A stretch of DNA of 64,000 nt from DASSLY01 sp035689185 (GCA_035689185.1 DASSLY010000080.1:1-64000), one strand, 5' to 3'; shown: positions 53,701 through 62,198, counted from the first letter of the stretch. Program-made: numbers and translations. Notes: generated from the sequence alone by a model not told the origin.

Positions 53701-54006
53701 CTCGCCCGGCACCCTCAGCTCGGCGCCTACCAGCTCGCGGTCGAACGCGGCGCCTTCGCCGAGGGGACGCAGTCGGCGGGAGCAGCGCTGCTGCAGCTGG
53801 GCAAGGCCGCGGCGAAGACCAGCGTCGACATCCAGGAGCAAGCCGCCCTGGCGCAGGACGAGGACCCTGGCTGGGCCCAGGTCATGGTGGCTGGCGTGGC
53901 CGAAGCGATGTCTGGGGGCCGGTTCGCCGCCGTGCCCGGCACTCACTGCCGCAGGTGCCAGGTGCGCTCCAGCTGCCCGGTGCAGCCGGAAGGCAGGCGG
54001 TTGTGA
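50749..54006 (+). CDS. adnA: AdnA-like helicase-nuclease subunit
   Basis: A protein of 1085 residues of the UvrD-like family. Walker A is LGAPGTGKTTVVVE (residues 41-54); motif II is VVVDDAHEL. The C-terminal RecB-like nuclease is GRVDRLERDAEGRLRVLDLKTG at about residues 955-977, and the Fe-S Cys are in FQTCQLQWL and CRRCQVRSSC. AdnAB resects double-strand breaks in actinobacteria in place of RecBCD. A 12-bp repeat tract (GVDGGVDGAVHSG) lies just before the nuclease motif. The stop overlaps adnB. AdnA usually carries the less active motor. Confidence 0.9.
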   Translation: MPTQTAPLRLTRPGPDAAGEPVLDAAQRQAAGFRGPLLRVLGAPGTGKTTVVVEHVLDQVLRGGVRAEQVLVVAATRTLAAELRQRVTARLSATTTEPMARTMSSFGFGLLRQLAALAGEPTPRLLSGPEQDVVLRDLLAGHAAGDPPGPAWPDHVEGALTTRGFRAELRDLLMRAVERGLDGDSLAGLARRHARPEWWAAAQVLVEYDQVTALSRPGTYDPAWVLTAAADRLEDDPAALARVRSAVRLVVVDDAHELTAAGARLLAVLAGAGAADLVLVGDPDAAVQGFRGADPAVLGSSRFGDGPTVVLHTAYRQAAVLSQVSARVTRRIGAAGSVAHREPATRPGPGRVEVRLLRAVSQEAALVAAELRRAHLVDGLPWAALAVVVRGRGRTATLRRVLAAAGVPVATPATGLPVRDEVAVRPLLTMLDVVLRVAADEQAPLDPQTAADLVQSPIGGADAVSMRRLRRALRRGELAAGGGRPSGDLLAQALLDPGLVASLGSEGDHAWPVANGLEAGVAAARAAGATAETVLWAIWDATGLAPRWRRRALGGGPLGARADRDLDAVLALFDAAAAYVDRLPQAGPAQFLDHIASQDVPGDRLVARAPIDEAVALVSPQAAAGRQWRFVVVAGVQEGVWPDLRLRGSLLGSERLVEAVAGREWTFRGAQAAVRYDETRLFLVAVSRASERLLVTAVRSEDEQPSVYLDLVDPPSTPEEEVRGFSEVPRAMSLAALVADLRRQAGGATGTPAQRHTAARHLARLAREEVPGADPSQWWANIEVSDDRPRREPGAAVSVSPSKIEAFQTCQLQWLLTAFGGEGPPIGAATIGTLVHDIARDLGDQTEAVYAAEVAARWGRLGLPVGWVSAREQQLAKAMVGRLARYLAHAGRQGWSLIGQEVDLAVELAPSSAIEGGVDGGVDGAVHSGVHGGVDGGVDGDVQGAVHTGRARLTGRVDRLERDAEGRLRVLDLKTGSAKPAAADLARHPQLGAYQLAVERGAFAEGTQSAGAALLQLGKAAAKTSVDIQEQAALAQDEDPGWAQVMVAGVAEAMSGGRFAAVPGTHCRRCQVRSSCPVQPEGRRL
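53494..53590 (+). repeat. 12-bp tandem repeat in adnA
   Basis: About eight units of GGTGGCGTCGAC or close variants, encoding GVDGGVDG-like repeats between the helicase and nuclease parts. In-frame length change is possible. Confidence 0.8.
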
Positions 54007-57000
54007 GGCTGTCCTCGGCCGCGATCGCGGCGGCCATCGGGGCCCCGCCGCCGACCGACGAGCAGGTCGTGGTGGTCGAGGCTCCGTTGCGGCCGCTCCT
54101 GGTTGTCGCCGGTGCCGGGTCGGGCAAGACCGAGACGATGGCGGCCCGGGTGGTCTGGCTGGTCGCCAACGGGCACGTCGAGCCGGACCAGGTGCTCGGG
54201 CTCACCTTCACCCGCAAGGCGGCCACCGAGCTGGCCGAGCGGATCGGGCGGCGGCTGCGGCTGCTGCGGCACGCCGGGCTGTGGACCCCCCCGGCGGAGG
54301 GGGACGGTGTTGAAGTGCTCGGCGGCACCCCAACGGTGTCCACGTACCACGCGTACTCCGGTCGGCTGGTGCGGGAGCACGCCATGCGGCTGGGATACGA
54401 GCCGGATTCGCGGCTGCTCACCGAGGCGGCAGCCTGGCAGTACGCCTCGGAGGTGGTGCAGCGCTATGCCGGGCCGATGGACGCCGTGGACAAGGCGCCG
54501 TCCACGGTGACCAACGCCGTGGTCGACCTGGCCGGCGAGCTGGCCGAGCACCTGCGGACGCCGGCCGAGGTGGCGCAGCTGCTGGACCGTGTGTGCGCGT
54601 TCGTGGAAGCCCTGCCGGCGGGAAAGGGTGCGGCGAGCGAGGCGGCGGCGGTCCTCTCGGCGTTGCGGGCCCGGCGGGCGGTGTTGCCCATCGTGCAGGA
54701 CTTCCTGGACCTCAAAAGGGCACGCGACAGCCTCGACTTCGCCGACCAGGTCGCGGTGGCCGCGGCGCTGGCCTCGCGGTTCCCGGACATCGGCGCGATG
54801 GAACGGCAGCGGTTCTCGGCGGTGCTCCTCGACGAGTTCCAGGACACCAGCGAGGCTCAGCTCGTCCTGCTGCGACAGCTGTTCGCCGGCGGGTTTCCGG
54901 TGACCGCTGTGGGAGACCCGCACCAGTCGATCTACGGCTGGCGAGGGGCGAGCGCGACGACGCTGTCGCGGTTCCCTTCGGAGTTCGCCTCCTACCGTGT
55001 CGGGGTGCGCGACCGGGACGACCCAGCCGAGGCAGTCGAGCCAGCGGACGGCGCCGACCCGGCCGCGGTGGCCGAGCCGGCGGACGGCGCCGACCCCGCT
55101 CCGCTTGGCCCCCCGGCCGAGCCGGCGGCGGTGCTGCCGCTGTCGACGAGCTGGCGCAACGACCGGTCCATCCTCGCGCTGGCCAACCGGACTGCCGCAC
55201 CGTTGCGCGAGGCGGCGCGCATCCCGGTGCAGCAGCTCAAGGCACGGGCGGAGGCGGGGGTCGGCCGAGTCCTTGCCGGGCGGTTCCTCACCTCCGGCGA
55301 CGAGGCGGCCGCTGTAGCGGCGTGGGTGCGCGAGCGGTGGTTCGCCGAGGACCGGCCCGGGCGGCATACAGGGGTGTCGGCGGCGGTGCTGTGCCGCAAG
55401 CGGTCGCAGTTCGCCGCGATGGTCGACGCGCTGGAGGACGCCGGCTTGCCAGTGGAGGTAGTCGGACTTGGTGGCCTGCTCATCACCCCCGAGGTCGCCG
55501 ACATCGTCGCGCTGCTGTGGGTCCTGCAAGATCCGACGCGAGGTGACCACCTGATGCGGCTGCTCACCGGCCCGGCCGTGCACCTGGGGACGGCCGACCT
55601 GGAGGGCTTGTCGGTGTGGTCGCGGCTCCTTGCCCGGAGGACACCGGCGGGGAGCGCCGACCTGTCACCGGAGACCGCGGAGCGGGCCAGCCTGGTCGAG
55701 ACCCTGGCCGAGCTGCCGCCGCTGGGCTGGCAGAGCGGCGCGGGGATTCGGTTGTCGCCGGTCGCCCGAGAGCGGCTGGGCTGGCTGCATGGTGTCGTCC
55801 AGGACCTGAGGTCGATGACCGGGCACGCGCTGGCGGAGCTGGTGGGGGAGGCCGAGCGGGTCCTGGGACTCGACATTGAGGTGCTGGCCCGGGCGGAGCA
55901 CACGCCGACGACTGCTCGGGCCCACTTGGACGCGTTCGCCGACGTAGCCGCCGAGTTCTCGGTATCGGCGGACCGGCCGACCCTGGCGGGGTTCCTGGCC
56001 TGGCTCGACGCCGCGCTGGAGGAGGAGCGCGGACTGGACCGTGGCGCGATCGAGGTCTCCGACCAGGCGGTGCAGGTGCTCACGGTGCACGCCGCGAAGG
56101 GGCTTGAGTGGGACCTGGTGGCGGTGCCAGGACTGGTCGAGGGCAGCTTCCCCGCCCGTCCGTCCGGCGCGTCGTCCAACGGCCGTGGCGGGGAATGGGC
56201 CTGCTCCCCGGCGTCGGACCGCGGGTGGCTGGGTGGCCTGGGCGGCCTGCCGTACCCGTTGCGGCGCGACCGCGACGGGTTGCCGGTTTGGCGCTGGGAG
56301 CGCTGCGGGGACCGGGCGTCGCTGCACCGCGAGGTGCAGGACTTCCTGGCGGAGGGCGGGCGGCATCAGGTGGCCGAGGAGCGGCGGCTGGCTTATGTGG
56401 CCTTCACCCGGGCCCGGCGCGAGCTGCTACTGACCGCGCCGGTCTGGACCGATGCGGCGACGCCGAGGGTGACCTCGCCGTTTCTCTCCGAGCTGTTGGA
56501 CGACGTGGAGGTGGTGGCCTGGGAGCCGATGCCGCCGACTCACCCCAAGCCGGCGAATCCCCAGGACGCCACGCAGGTGTCCGTGGTCTGGCCGGCCGAC
56601 CCGATGACCGCCCGGCGCGAGGCGCTCGCTGCCGCAACGAGTCTGGTCCGGCAGGAGATGACGGCGGGCGGTGTCAACCCCCGGGACGCGCTGGCCGAGG
56701 AGATCGACGTGCTGCTGCGCGAGCGCGCCCGCGACGCCGGGCAGGCCGAGGTGGCCGTGGCAATGCCCCGGCACCTGTCGGCGTCCGACCTGGTCCGTTT
56801 CGCGCGAGACCCGGATGGGTTCGCGCTGCGGCTTCGCCGGCCTATGCCGGAACCACCGGCCCTGGCGGCCCGTCGCGGGACGGCGTTCCATGCCTGGGTG
56901 GAGCAGCACTACTCCCGAGCGGCGATCGTGGACGTCGACGAGCTGCCCGGCAGTGCGGACGAGGACGCTGGGTCCAACCTGGACCTGCGCGCGATGAAGC

Positions 57001-57347
57001 GCCTTTTCCTCGCCAGCGAATGGGCTGACCGGACACCTGTAGACATCGAGCTGGCGGTAGAGACCGTGGTCGACGGCATCGCGGTGCGCGGCCGGCTGGA
57101 CGCCGTGTTCGGCGGAGATGGCCGGTTCACCGTGGTCGACTGGAAGACCGGTGAGCCGCCTACGGGGGACCGGGCGCGGACCCAGGCGCTGCAGCTCGCG
57201 GCATACCGGCTGGCCTACGCCCGGCTCCGCGGCGCGTCGCTGGAAAGCGTCACTGCCGCGTTCTACTACGCGGCGACGGGGGAGACCGTCTACCCGGAGC
57301 TTGCCGGGCCGGATGACCTGCGTGCGTTGCTGGAGCTGGCCGGCTGA
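54003..57347 (+). CDS. adnB: AdnB-like helicase-nuclease subunit
   Basis: A UvrD-family helicase of 1114 residues. Walker A is AGAGSGKTETMAARV (residues 36-50), motif Ia LTFTRKAATELAERI, motif II LLDEFQDTSE, motif III GDPHQSIYGWRGA, motif V TVHAAKGLEWDLV and motif VI AYVAFTRARREL. The C-terminal nuclease is GRLDAVFGGDGRFTVVDWKTG near residues 1030-1050. It would be the lead 3'-5' motor of AdnAB. An acidic Pro/Ala repeat (EPADGADPA) interrupts the domain near residues 340-370. GTG start overlapping the adnA stop (GTGA). Confidence 0.92.
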   Translation: MRLSSAAIAAAIGAPPPTDEQVVVVEAPLRPLLVVAGAGSGKTETMAARVVWLVANGHVEPDQVLGLTFTRKAATELAERIGRRLRLLRHAGLWTPPAEGDGVEVLGGTPTVSTYHAYSGRLVREHAMRLGYEPDSRLLTEAAAWQYASEVVQRYAGPMDAVDKAPSTVTNAVVDLAGELAEHLRTPAEVAQLLDRVCAFVEALPAGKGAASEAAAVLSALRARRAVLPIVQDFLDLKRARDSLDFADQVAVAAALASRFPDIGAMERQRFSAVLLDEFQDTSEAQLVLLRQLFAGGFPVTAVGDPHQSIYGWRGASATTLSRFPSEFASYRVGVRDRDDPAEAVEPADGADPAAVAEPADGADPAPLGPPAEPAAVLPLSTSWRNDRSILALANRTAAPLREAARIPVQQLKARAEAGVGRVLAGRFLTSGDEAAAVAAWVRERWFAEDRPGRHTGVSAAVLCRKRSQFAAMVDALEDAGLPVEVVGLGGLLITPEVADIVALLWVLQDPTRGDHLMRLLTGPAVHLGTADLEGLSVWSRLLARRTPAGSADLSPETAERASLVETLAELPPLGWQSGAGIRLSPVARERLGWLHGVVQDLRSMTGHALAELVGEAERVLGLDIEVLARAEHTPTTARAHLDAFADVAAEFSVSADRPTLAGFLAWLDAALEEERGLDRGAIEVSDQAVQVLTVHAAKGLEWDLVAVPGLVEGSFPARPSGASSNGRGGEWACSPASDRGWLGGLGGLPYPLRRDRDGLPVWRWERCGDRASLHREVQDFLAEGGRHQVAEERRLAYVAFTRARRELLLTAPVWTDAATPRVTSPFLSELLDDVEVVAWEPMPPTHPKPANPQDATQVSVVWPADPMTARREALAAATSLVRQEMTAGGVNPRDALAEEIDVLLRERARDAGQAEVAVAMPRHLSASDLVRFARDPDGFALRLRRPMPEPPALAARRGTAFHAWVEQHYSRAAIVDVDELPGSADEDAGSNLDLRAMKRLFLASEWADRTPVDIELAVETVVDGIAVRGRLDAVFGGDGRFTVVDWKTGEPPTGDRARTQALQLAAYRLAYARLRGASLESVTAAFYYAATGETVYPELAGPDDLRALLELAG

Positions 57348-57435
57348 AGCGGGGCCAGAGCCCCGTCGGCCCGGGTCGGCGCGGCGGTCGCGGGCGGCGG
57401 CTTTGCTACAGTGACGCGTCTGCCACGACGTCCCT

Positions 57436-57508
57436 TCCTCCGTAGCTCAACTGGCAGAGCAGCCGGCTGTTAACCGGCAGGTTGTTGGTTCGAGTCCAAC
57501 CGGGGGAG
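57436..57508 (+). tRNA. tRNA-Asn (GTT)
   Basis: A full cloverleaf of 73 nt can be drawn: acceptor TCCTCCG with CGGGGGA, D arm GCTC/GAGC, anticodon stem GCCGG/CCGGC with loop CTGTTAA (anticodon GTT at 57469-57471), and T stem GTTGG/CCAAC with loop TTCGAGT. Discriminator is G; CCA is not encoded. The last 25 bases recur 4.1 kb downstream, marking integration at its 3' end. Confidence 0.97.
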
Positions 57509-57510
57509 CA
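57484..57510 (+). repeat. attL: 3' end of tRNA-Asn
   Basis: These 27 bases (T arm, acceptor 3' strand and two more bases) are identical to 61620-61646. They form the left attachment site, with the tRNA left complete. Confidence 0.75.
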
Positions 57511-57515
57511 TCAGG

Positions 57516-57557
57516 AAAGGCCCCTGACCTGCGGAAACGCAGGGTCGGGGGGCCTTT
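57516..57557 (+). terminator. Terminator after tRNA-Asn
   Basis: AAAGGCCCCTGACCTGCG and CGCAGGGTCGGGGGGCCTTT fold into a long stem with small bulges and a GAAA loop, followed by CGCTTTC. It starts eight bases after the tRNA. Confidence 0.8.
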
Positions 57558-57738
57558 CGCTTTCAGTTGCATCGGCTATGCATCGTTCGGTGTCAGGTGC
57601 AGCGAAGACCATTGATGCCTTGCCACGGCGGGAACAGCCCACTTCCTTGCATGGGGCGGTCCTCGCGGGTGGTCGTGCTGAACCGGGAGCCTGCGTCGTT
57701 CGTGGTCCTCGCCGTGGCCTGGGGAGCGGGCCTCGTCG

Positions 57739-58179
57739 ATGCTGGTCTCCTTCTCTCCATCCCCAGACGCCTGCTCGAGCATCGGCCACGCCGTGCTCGC
57801 TGAGGCGGACCGCCCGCTGTTGGCAGCGCGCTCTGTTCGCGTCGTCGAAGGTGGTGTTGACCGCGTCGTAGTCGAGGGCGACCAGCTGACCGGGGTCCTA
57901 CTGCGCGACGGTCGCACTGTGGCACTGGATGCCCTCTTCTTGCCGCCGCGCCTTGTCCCCAATGACTCGTTGCTCACCGGGCTCGGGTGCGTGAGGGACG
58001 ACCTGAGTTGGGTGGTGGTGGGGGTCAACGGAACCACGAGCGTTCCTGGGGTGCGGGCTGCGGGCAAGGTGAGCAACCCGCGGGCCCAGGTCATCACCGC
58101 TGCTGGCGAGGGGTCGGCTGCGGCCATCTCCATCAACGCGGACCTCGTCGACGACGACGATCGTGAAGCCGTCCATTAG
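57739..58179 (+). pseudogene. C-terminal fragment of a thioredoxin-reductase-like FAD oxidoreductase
   Basis: The frame encodes 146 residues that align with the last part of NAD(P)/FAD-dependent oxidoreductases of the TrxB-like group: SVRVVEGGVDRVVVEGDQLTGVLL, then TSVPGVRAAGKVSNPRAQVI and AAAISINADLVDDD. The N-terminal FAD loop and NADP domain with CxxC are missing. The usual AAGN(V/C) motif reads AAGKV. An ATG with no ribosome site begins the frame. I read it as a broken gene, with the island end having removed its 5' part. Confidence 0.75.
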
Positions 58180-58299
58180 GTCACCCAAGTCGCCGCTCCA
58201 TGAGCGGGAGACCTGGTAGCCCTGCCGGCGTCGTTCTGTCATGGTGCGTCCGGCAGGGCGGCCGGGCGTTTGAGATGCGGCTGTTGTCGCCGACAGCCA

Positions 58300-59271
58300 T
58301 CAGTCCTTGGGAATGATGACCACCTTGCCGCGAACCTTGCCGGCCTCGAGGAGCCGCATCGCATCCTTGGCCTGGGCCAGCGGGTAGCTTTCCGCGATGC
58401 TTGGCCTCAGCTGCCCGGTCTGGAGGTATTCGGTGAGGATGTGCAGGTCGCTGGCACGTTCCTTGGCCATGAGCAGGGCTAGGCGCTGACGGACGAACAG
58501 CGACAGCATCAGCCCGCGCAGTTGCCTGCCCATTCCGGTGATGTTGCCGGTGTTCTCGCTGCCGACGAAGACAACGGTGCCGCGGGGCTTGAGGGCGCGG
58601 CGCAGTCGCCGTACGGATGAGCCACCGCCGATGTCCAGGATGAGGTCGTAGTGGCGGGTGCCGTCGGCGAAGTCGTCGCGGTTGTAGTCCAGGATGTGGT
58701 CGGCGCCGAGGCTGCGTACGAAGTCGGCCTTGGCGGCGCTGGCGACCCCGGTGACCTGGGCTCCAAGGATCTTGGCGAGCTGGACGGCGTAGCTGCCGAC
58801 GCCTCCAGAAGCTCCGTTGATGAGGACCTCCTGGCCGGCCCGGAGCTTGCCGACGTCCCGGAGTGCCTGCAGGGCGGTGCCGGCAGAGATGGGGACCACA
58901 GCGGCTTGGGAGAAGGTGAGGTTCGCAGGCTTGTGGGCGAGCTTGTTCTCGGGGCCGACGGCGTACTCGGCGAATGAGCCTGGGGCGACGCCGTAGACCT
59001 GGTCTCCGGCGGCGAATCGGGTGACGGCTGAGCCGACCTTCACGACTGTGCCGGCGACGTCCCGTCCGGAGATGGGGTTCTTTGGTCGCCGCAGCCCGGT
59101 CGCCATCCGCATCGCGTAGGGCTTGCCGGTCATGAGGTGTTCGGTACCGCGGTCGAGCCCGGCGGCGTGGACCTTGATGAGCACTTCCCGGTCGCCGGGC
59201 TCGGGGACGGCCACGTCGTCGACGCGCAGGACCTCGGAGCTGCCGTACCTGTCTTGGATGACTGCCTTCAT
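58300..59271 (-). CDS. Medium-chain dehydrogenase, quinone oxidoreductase-like
   Basis: A protein of 323 residues of the zinc-free MDR superfamily. The NADP-binding loop is INGASGGVGSYAVQLAK near residues 145-161, with ISGRDVAGTVVKVGS and GSFAEYAV as family blocks; catalytic zinc Cys/His are absent. It reduces quinones or enones with NADPH by family analogy. The ATG at 59271 has CAGGAAG upstream. Intact, on the minus strand within the island, with broken genes either side. Confidence 0.9.
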   Translation of the reverse strand: MKAVIQDRYGSSEVLRVDDVAVPEPGDREVLIKVHAAGLDRGTEHLMTGKPYAMRMATGLRRPKNPISGRDVAGTVVKVGSAVTRFAAGDQVYGVAPGSFAEYAVGPENKLAHKPANLTFSQAAVVPISAGTALQALRDVGKLRAGQEVLINGASGGVGSYAVQLAKILGAQVTGVASAAKADFVRSLGADHILDYNRDDFADGTRHYDLILDIGGGSSVRRLRRALKPRGTVVFVGSENTGNITGMGRQLRGLMLSLFVRQRLALLMAKERASDLHILTEYLQTGQLRPSIAESYPLAQAKDAMRLLEAGKVRGKVVIIPKD

Positions 59272-59385
59272 GGTGACTTCCTGGTTGAGGAGGGAGGTCG
59301 GTGGGGTAGTGGTTTTCATGGTGTTCCTGTCTTTCACTGGTGGGTAGGGGCTACGCGGGTGGTCGGGGTTGGGTGGGGTCAGTGC

Positions 59386-59523
59386 TCGGTCGGCGCCACG
59401 ATGGCGCTGCCCGGTGAGTCGCCTGGTGACCTGGTGGATCGTGCCGACAGGTTGATGTACGCCAGCAAGCGAGACGGACGCAACCGTGTGGCCACCGACT
59501 CCGGGAGGGCAGGTCCGGCTTGA
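59386..59523 (+). pseudogene. GGDEF (diguanylate cyclase) C-terminal remnant
   Basis: SVGATMALPGESPGDLVDRA then DRLMYASKRDGRNRV is the last 40 residues of a GGDEF domain (the ADxxLYxAKxxGRNRV end). The catalytic GGDEF loop and everything upstream are gone. The frame ends within the overlapping CPBP fragment. Confidence 0.7.
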
Positions 59524-59833
59524 GGATTGGCCAAGTACACCGCTGGAGGAGGTCGCGTTCCGAGGAGCGCTGGATGCGCACGTGCATCACGACGGCGACT
59601 CACGTGGCAGGCAGTCCGCGGTCTTCGTCTCGGCGCTGTGGGGGCTGTGGCACCTGCCCGTCTCATCGTTGCACCTCCCCCTGCCGCTGGTGGTCGCCGA
59701 GCTCGTGGTCGTCCATGTCCTGCTCGGGGTGCCGCTGTCGTTCGCTTGGCGGAGCAGCCGGAACCTGGCCGGACCGGCGCTGGCGCACGCCGTCAACGAC
59801 GCCGTCCGCAACGCCGTCATGATCGGGCTGTAG
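59486..59833 (+). pseudogene. CPBP-family protease C-terminal fragment
   Basis: The frame carries motif 1 LEEVAFRGALDA (the E-E-x-x-x-R Glu pair), motif 2 ALWGLWHLP with the His, and motif 3 LAGPALAHAVNDAVRN with the His and Asn. CPBP intramembrane proteases usually have 220-300 residues; this has 115 and lacks the first helices, so it is a 5'-deleted gene. It overlaps the GGDEF remnant in another phase, which marks a recombination joint at about 59500. Confidence 0.7.
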
Positions 59834-59906
59834 GACCGCGCGCACTCGCTGTCGCGATGGCCGGGCCGGACGCGCGGTGTCCGCGGTCCCGGTCGACACC
59901 CGTGCG

Positions 59907-61325
59907 CTACTGAGCCAGCGGTTGGTTGCTCCGAACGGCTGCGACGACGTCGAGGATCGCCTGGGTGGTCTTGGCTGCGTCGGCCTCGTTCGCGACCAGC
60001 TCCGCGTGGGCGGCGCCTTTCACGGTGCGGTGCGAGGTGTTGGTCGACAACGCGGCCAGGCGGTCCTGCTTGGTGGACCAGTCGGGGGCGCTGCCGACGC
60101 CGGCCGTCAGCACCACGAGCGGCGTGTCGGCCAGGTCCGTGAGTGAGGCGGCCTCCCGGGCCGAGGCGCCCGCCTGGACGTACTCGTCGATCGTGCTGCG
60201 CACACCTTCTGTGGTTGCCATGCTGGCTCGGACCTCGCCGCGCGAACGCGGCGGCAGGGTGCCGGCCTCGGTCGTCGCGTACAGGCGGGTCAGTCCCACG
60301 CGGGCACTGCCCGAGAGCAACGCTGAGGCCCGGCCCAGCACGTCATATGAGTTCGCGGAGCCGGGCGAGGTCGGGGTCGCACCCGGGGCCGGTGCCGTTG
60401 AGTCGACGAGCACCATCCCGGCGACGTCGTCCGGGTAGCGGGCAGCGAATGTCAACGTGTACAGGCCACCAAAGGAATGCCCGGCCACCACGTACGGCCC
60501 TGGCACTTTCGCGCGCTGGAGCAGGGTATGCAGGTCGGCCGATATCTGCTCGGCGTCCTGAGCGGTGCCTGCCGGCTCGCTCCATCCTCGACCTGCCCGG
60601 TCGTACACGCAGACCCGGGTGGCGCGGGCCACGGCGGGTGCGACCCAGGCCCAGTTCGAGGACATCTCACCGGCGCCGGGTTGGACCACGACCGTGGGGC
60701 TGCCCGACCCGGTGCACTGCAGGTGCAGTCGGTGCCCGTCGACCGCGACCAGCTGCCCGGGCGCCGGGTACGCCCTGGCATCGGCAGCGGCGCCCAGGAC
60801 CTGGTAGACGCCCCCGGCGGCGGCCAGAGCCAACACAGCCAGCACCGGGTACAGCAACAACCTCCCGCTGCGACTGTGCAGATCTCGACGCACGCGGACC
60901 ACCATCCAGACCACCATCGCCAACAGCGCCGGCGGCCACACCCAGCTGAGCACGACTGTGGCCCAGGAGCCGAAGACCAGCAGGAGCAGGCCACCCACCC
61001 CCATGAACACCGACGGGACGAGGGCCCACCGCTGCGGTTGATCGGTGAACCGCACCGACAACACCGCCAGCATCGCCCAGCCCAGCGCGAGCCCACACAG
61101 CAGCGCGCCGGTCATGCGGGGCTCTTGCGCCGGGACCACCGGGATGAACGCCAACAGCAGACCGGCGACGAGGCCGGCGACCAACGAGCCGGCAACAACC
61201 CGGCCGATGTGGCCTCGCGGGCCCCCGTCATCGGCCGGCAGGTCCGACCCGCTCTGCCCGTGCATCGGTGCGGGGGTCGTGGGGGTACCAGGTGCGGTCG
61301 GGACAGTAGCCACAGCGGACTCCAT
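59907..61325 (-). CDS. Membrane-anchored alpha/beta hydrolase
   Basis: A protein of 472 residues. Four or five membrane helices occupy residues 45-195 (VVAGSLVAGLVAGLLLAFIP, LGWAMLAVLSVRF, SVFMGVGGLLLLVFGSW, YPVLAVLALAAAGGVYQVLG). An extracytoplasmic hydrolase follows with VYDRAGRGWSEP, nucleophile elbow GHSFGG, VDST and a C-terminal HAELVANE His. Substrate unknown; lipid esterase or epoxide-type hydrolase are possible. ATG 61325 is chosen; a TTG 33 bases upstream is possible. Inside the tRNA-Asn island. Confidence 0.85.
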   Translation of the reverse strand: MESAVATVPTAPGTPTTPAPMHGQSGSDLPADDGGPRGHIGRVVAGSLVAGLVAGLLLAFIPVVPAQEPRMTGALLCGLALGWAMLAVLSVRFTDQPQRWALVPSVFMGVGGLLLLVFGSWATVVLSWVWPPALLAMVVWMVVRVRRDLHSRSGRLLLYPVLAVLALAAAGGVYQVLGAAADARAYPAPGQLVAVDGHRLHLQCTGSGSPTVVVQPGAGEMSSNWAWVAPAVARATRVCVYDRAGRGWSEPAGTAQDAEQISADLHTLLQRAKVPGPYVVAGHSFGGLYTLTFAARYPDDVAGMVLVDSTAPAPGATPTSPGSANSYDVLGRASALLSGSARVGLTRLYATTEAGTLPPRSRGEVRASMATTEGVRSTIDEYVQAGASAREAASLTDLADTPLVVLTAGVGSAPDWSTKQDRLAALSTNTSHRTVKGAAHAELVANEADAAKTTQAILDVVAAVRSNQPLAQ

Positions 61326-61619
61326 TCCAGGCACTGCGGGCGACGCGTGAGCGCGCAATCCGCGCCTGAGGCGCGCGCCGTCATCCTGACGTTAAGGCCC
61401 CAGTGAAGCGGGCCTGCCAGCGGCCGGAGCGCATCCGCGTGACCTGGCCGAACCGGCGACGGCCGGATTTTGCATCGTTCATGCAGCGGAGCGAACGGCA
61501 GATTTCGTCCCTTCGAGTCCTCATCGAGGAGAGTTGGAGCCGCAGGGTAGCGCCCTATCTATGCAGGTCAGAGGCCTGCCCAGTCCGATTGAGTCCACTT
61601 CAGTCCAACAGGACGGAAC

Positions 61620-61646
61620 GTTGGTTCGAGTCCAACCGGGGGAGCA
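61620..61646 (+). repeat. attR: displaced 27-bp tRNA-Asn 3' end
   Basis: Identical to 57484-57510 over 27 bases, with unrelated flanks. No D arm or anticodon is present, so it is not a tRNA gene. The bases beyond it (ACCCGC to GCGGGT, 61647-61672) form a small hairpin, perhaps the original terminator of the tRNA. Confidence 0.75.
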
Positions 61647-61844
61647 AACCCGCAGGTCGGCGCCAGCGGGTAAACCTGGATCCGGATGGGTGACCTGCTC
61701 GGCGCCCCACCTGCTGGGCAAGGCGCCAGGGGTCGCCGCCCTCACCGGTCGGCGCACCGGAGAGCCCGTGGGTCAGGTGCTGGGCTCGGCAGCCTCGCAC
61801 GACCCACGACGGACGACCCGTGGACTCCTTCGCCGGGAGGCCGA

Positions 61845-62198
61845 CTACCGCGGGTTCCCCGCACCTCGAAACACGCTGATGACCTGATCGTCGGCGACCG
61901 TGTGCAGGACCCCGTCGGGACCGAACATGAGCACGTGTCCGGGCAGGTCGGGAAGGTCCAGGCAGACGTCACAGGCCCGCCTGCCCACCAGGAATCCCGT
62001 TCGCTGCCATGCGGTCCCGTCCAGGCACGGCTGGGGCGGCAGGTAGTCGCCCGGCCGGACCGACCGGCCGACGATCTGCTCCGCCGGCCCCGGTGGATGG
62101 GGCGCACGCGAGGGGTGGGTCGGGGACTTCGTCGGTCCGGGGACGGATGCCCCGGCCCGTCGGTGCACCTCAGCTGGGGTATTCGACAACGCGGTCAT
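61845..62198 (-). CDS. Hypothetical protein (second of coupled pair)
   Basis: A protein of 117 residues. The first 40 are Pro/Ser rich and probably disordered; the remainder has FLVGRRACDVCLDLPDLPGHVLMFGPDGVLHTV, with a CDVC pair that could bind zinc. The ATG overlaps the stop of the upstream gene (ATGA), which supports a real, coupled gene. No family recognised. It is just outside attR. Confidence 0.6.
   Translation of the reverse strand: MTALSNTPAEVHRRAGASVPGPTKSPTHPSRAPHPPGPAEQIVGRSVRPGDYLPPQPCLDGTAWQRTGFLVGRRACDVCLDLPDLPGHVLMFGPDGVLHTVADDQVISVFRGAGNPR

Larger units (their letters stand above)
57484..61646 (+). mobile_element. Integrase-less island in tRNA-Asn (4.16 kb)
   Basis: Bounded by 27-bp direct repeats of the tRNA-Asn 3' end. 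Contents: truncated FAD oxidoreductase, an intact quinone-oxidoreductase-like gene, a GGDEF fragment fused to a CPBP protease fragment, and an intact membrane alpha/beta hydrolase. No integrase, excisionase or replication gene is present, so it is a decayed or satellite element. Several genes lost their 5' parts, a sign of repeated rearrangement at this site. Confidence 0.6.

Noticed and set aside
58300..61325. Biosynthetic gene cluster made of the island's dehydrogenase and hydrolase
   Set aside because: No scaffold-forming enzyme, and the remaining island genes are truncated remnants.
61620..61646. A second tRNA gene
   Set aside because: Only the T arm and acceptor 3' strand are present; no D arm, anticodon arm or 5' acceptor strand precedes it.
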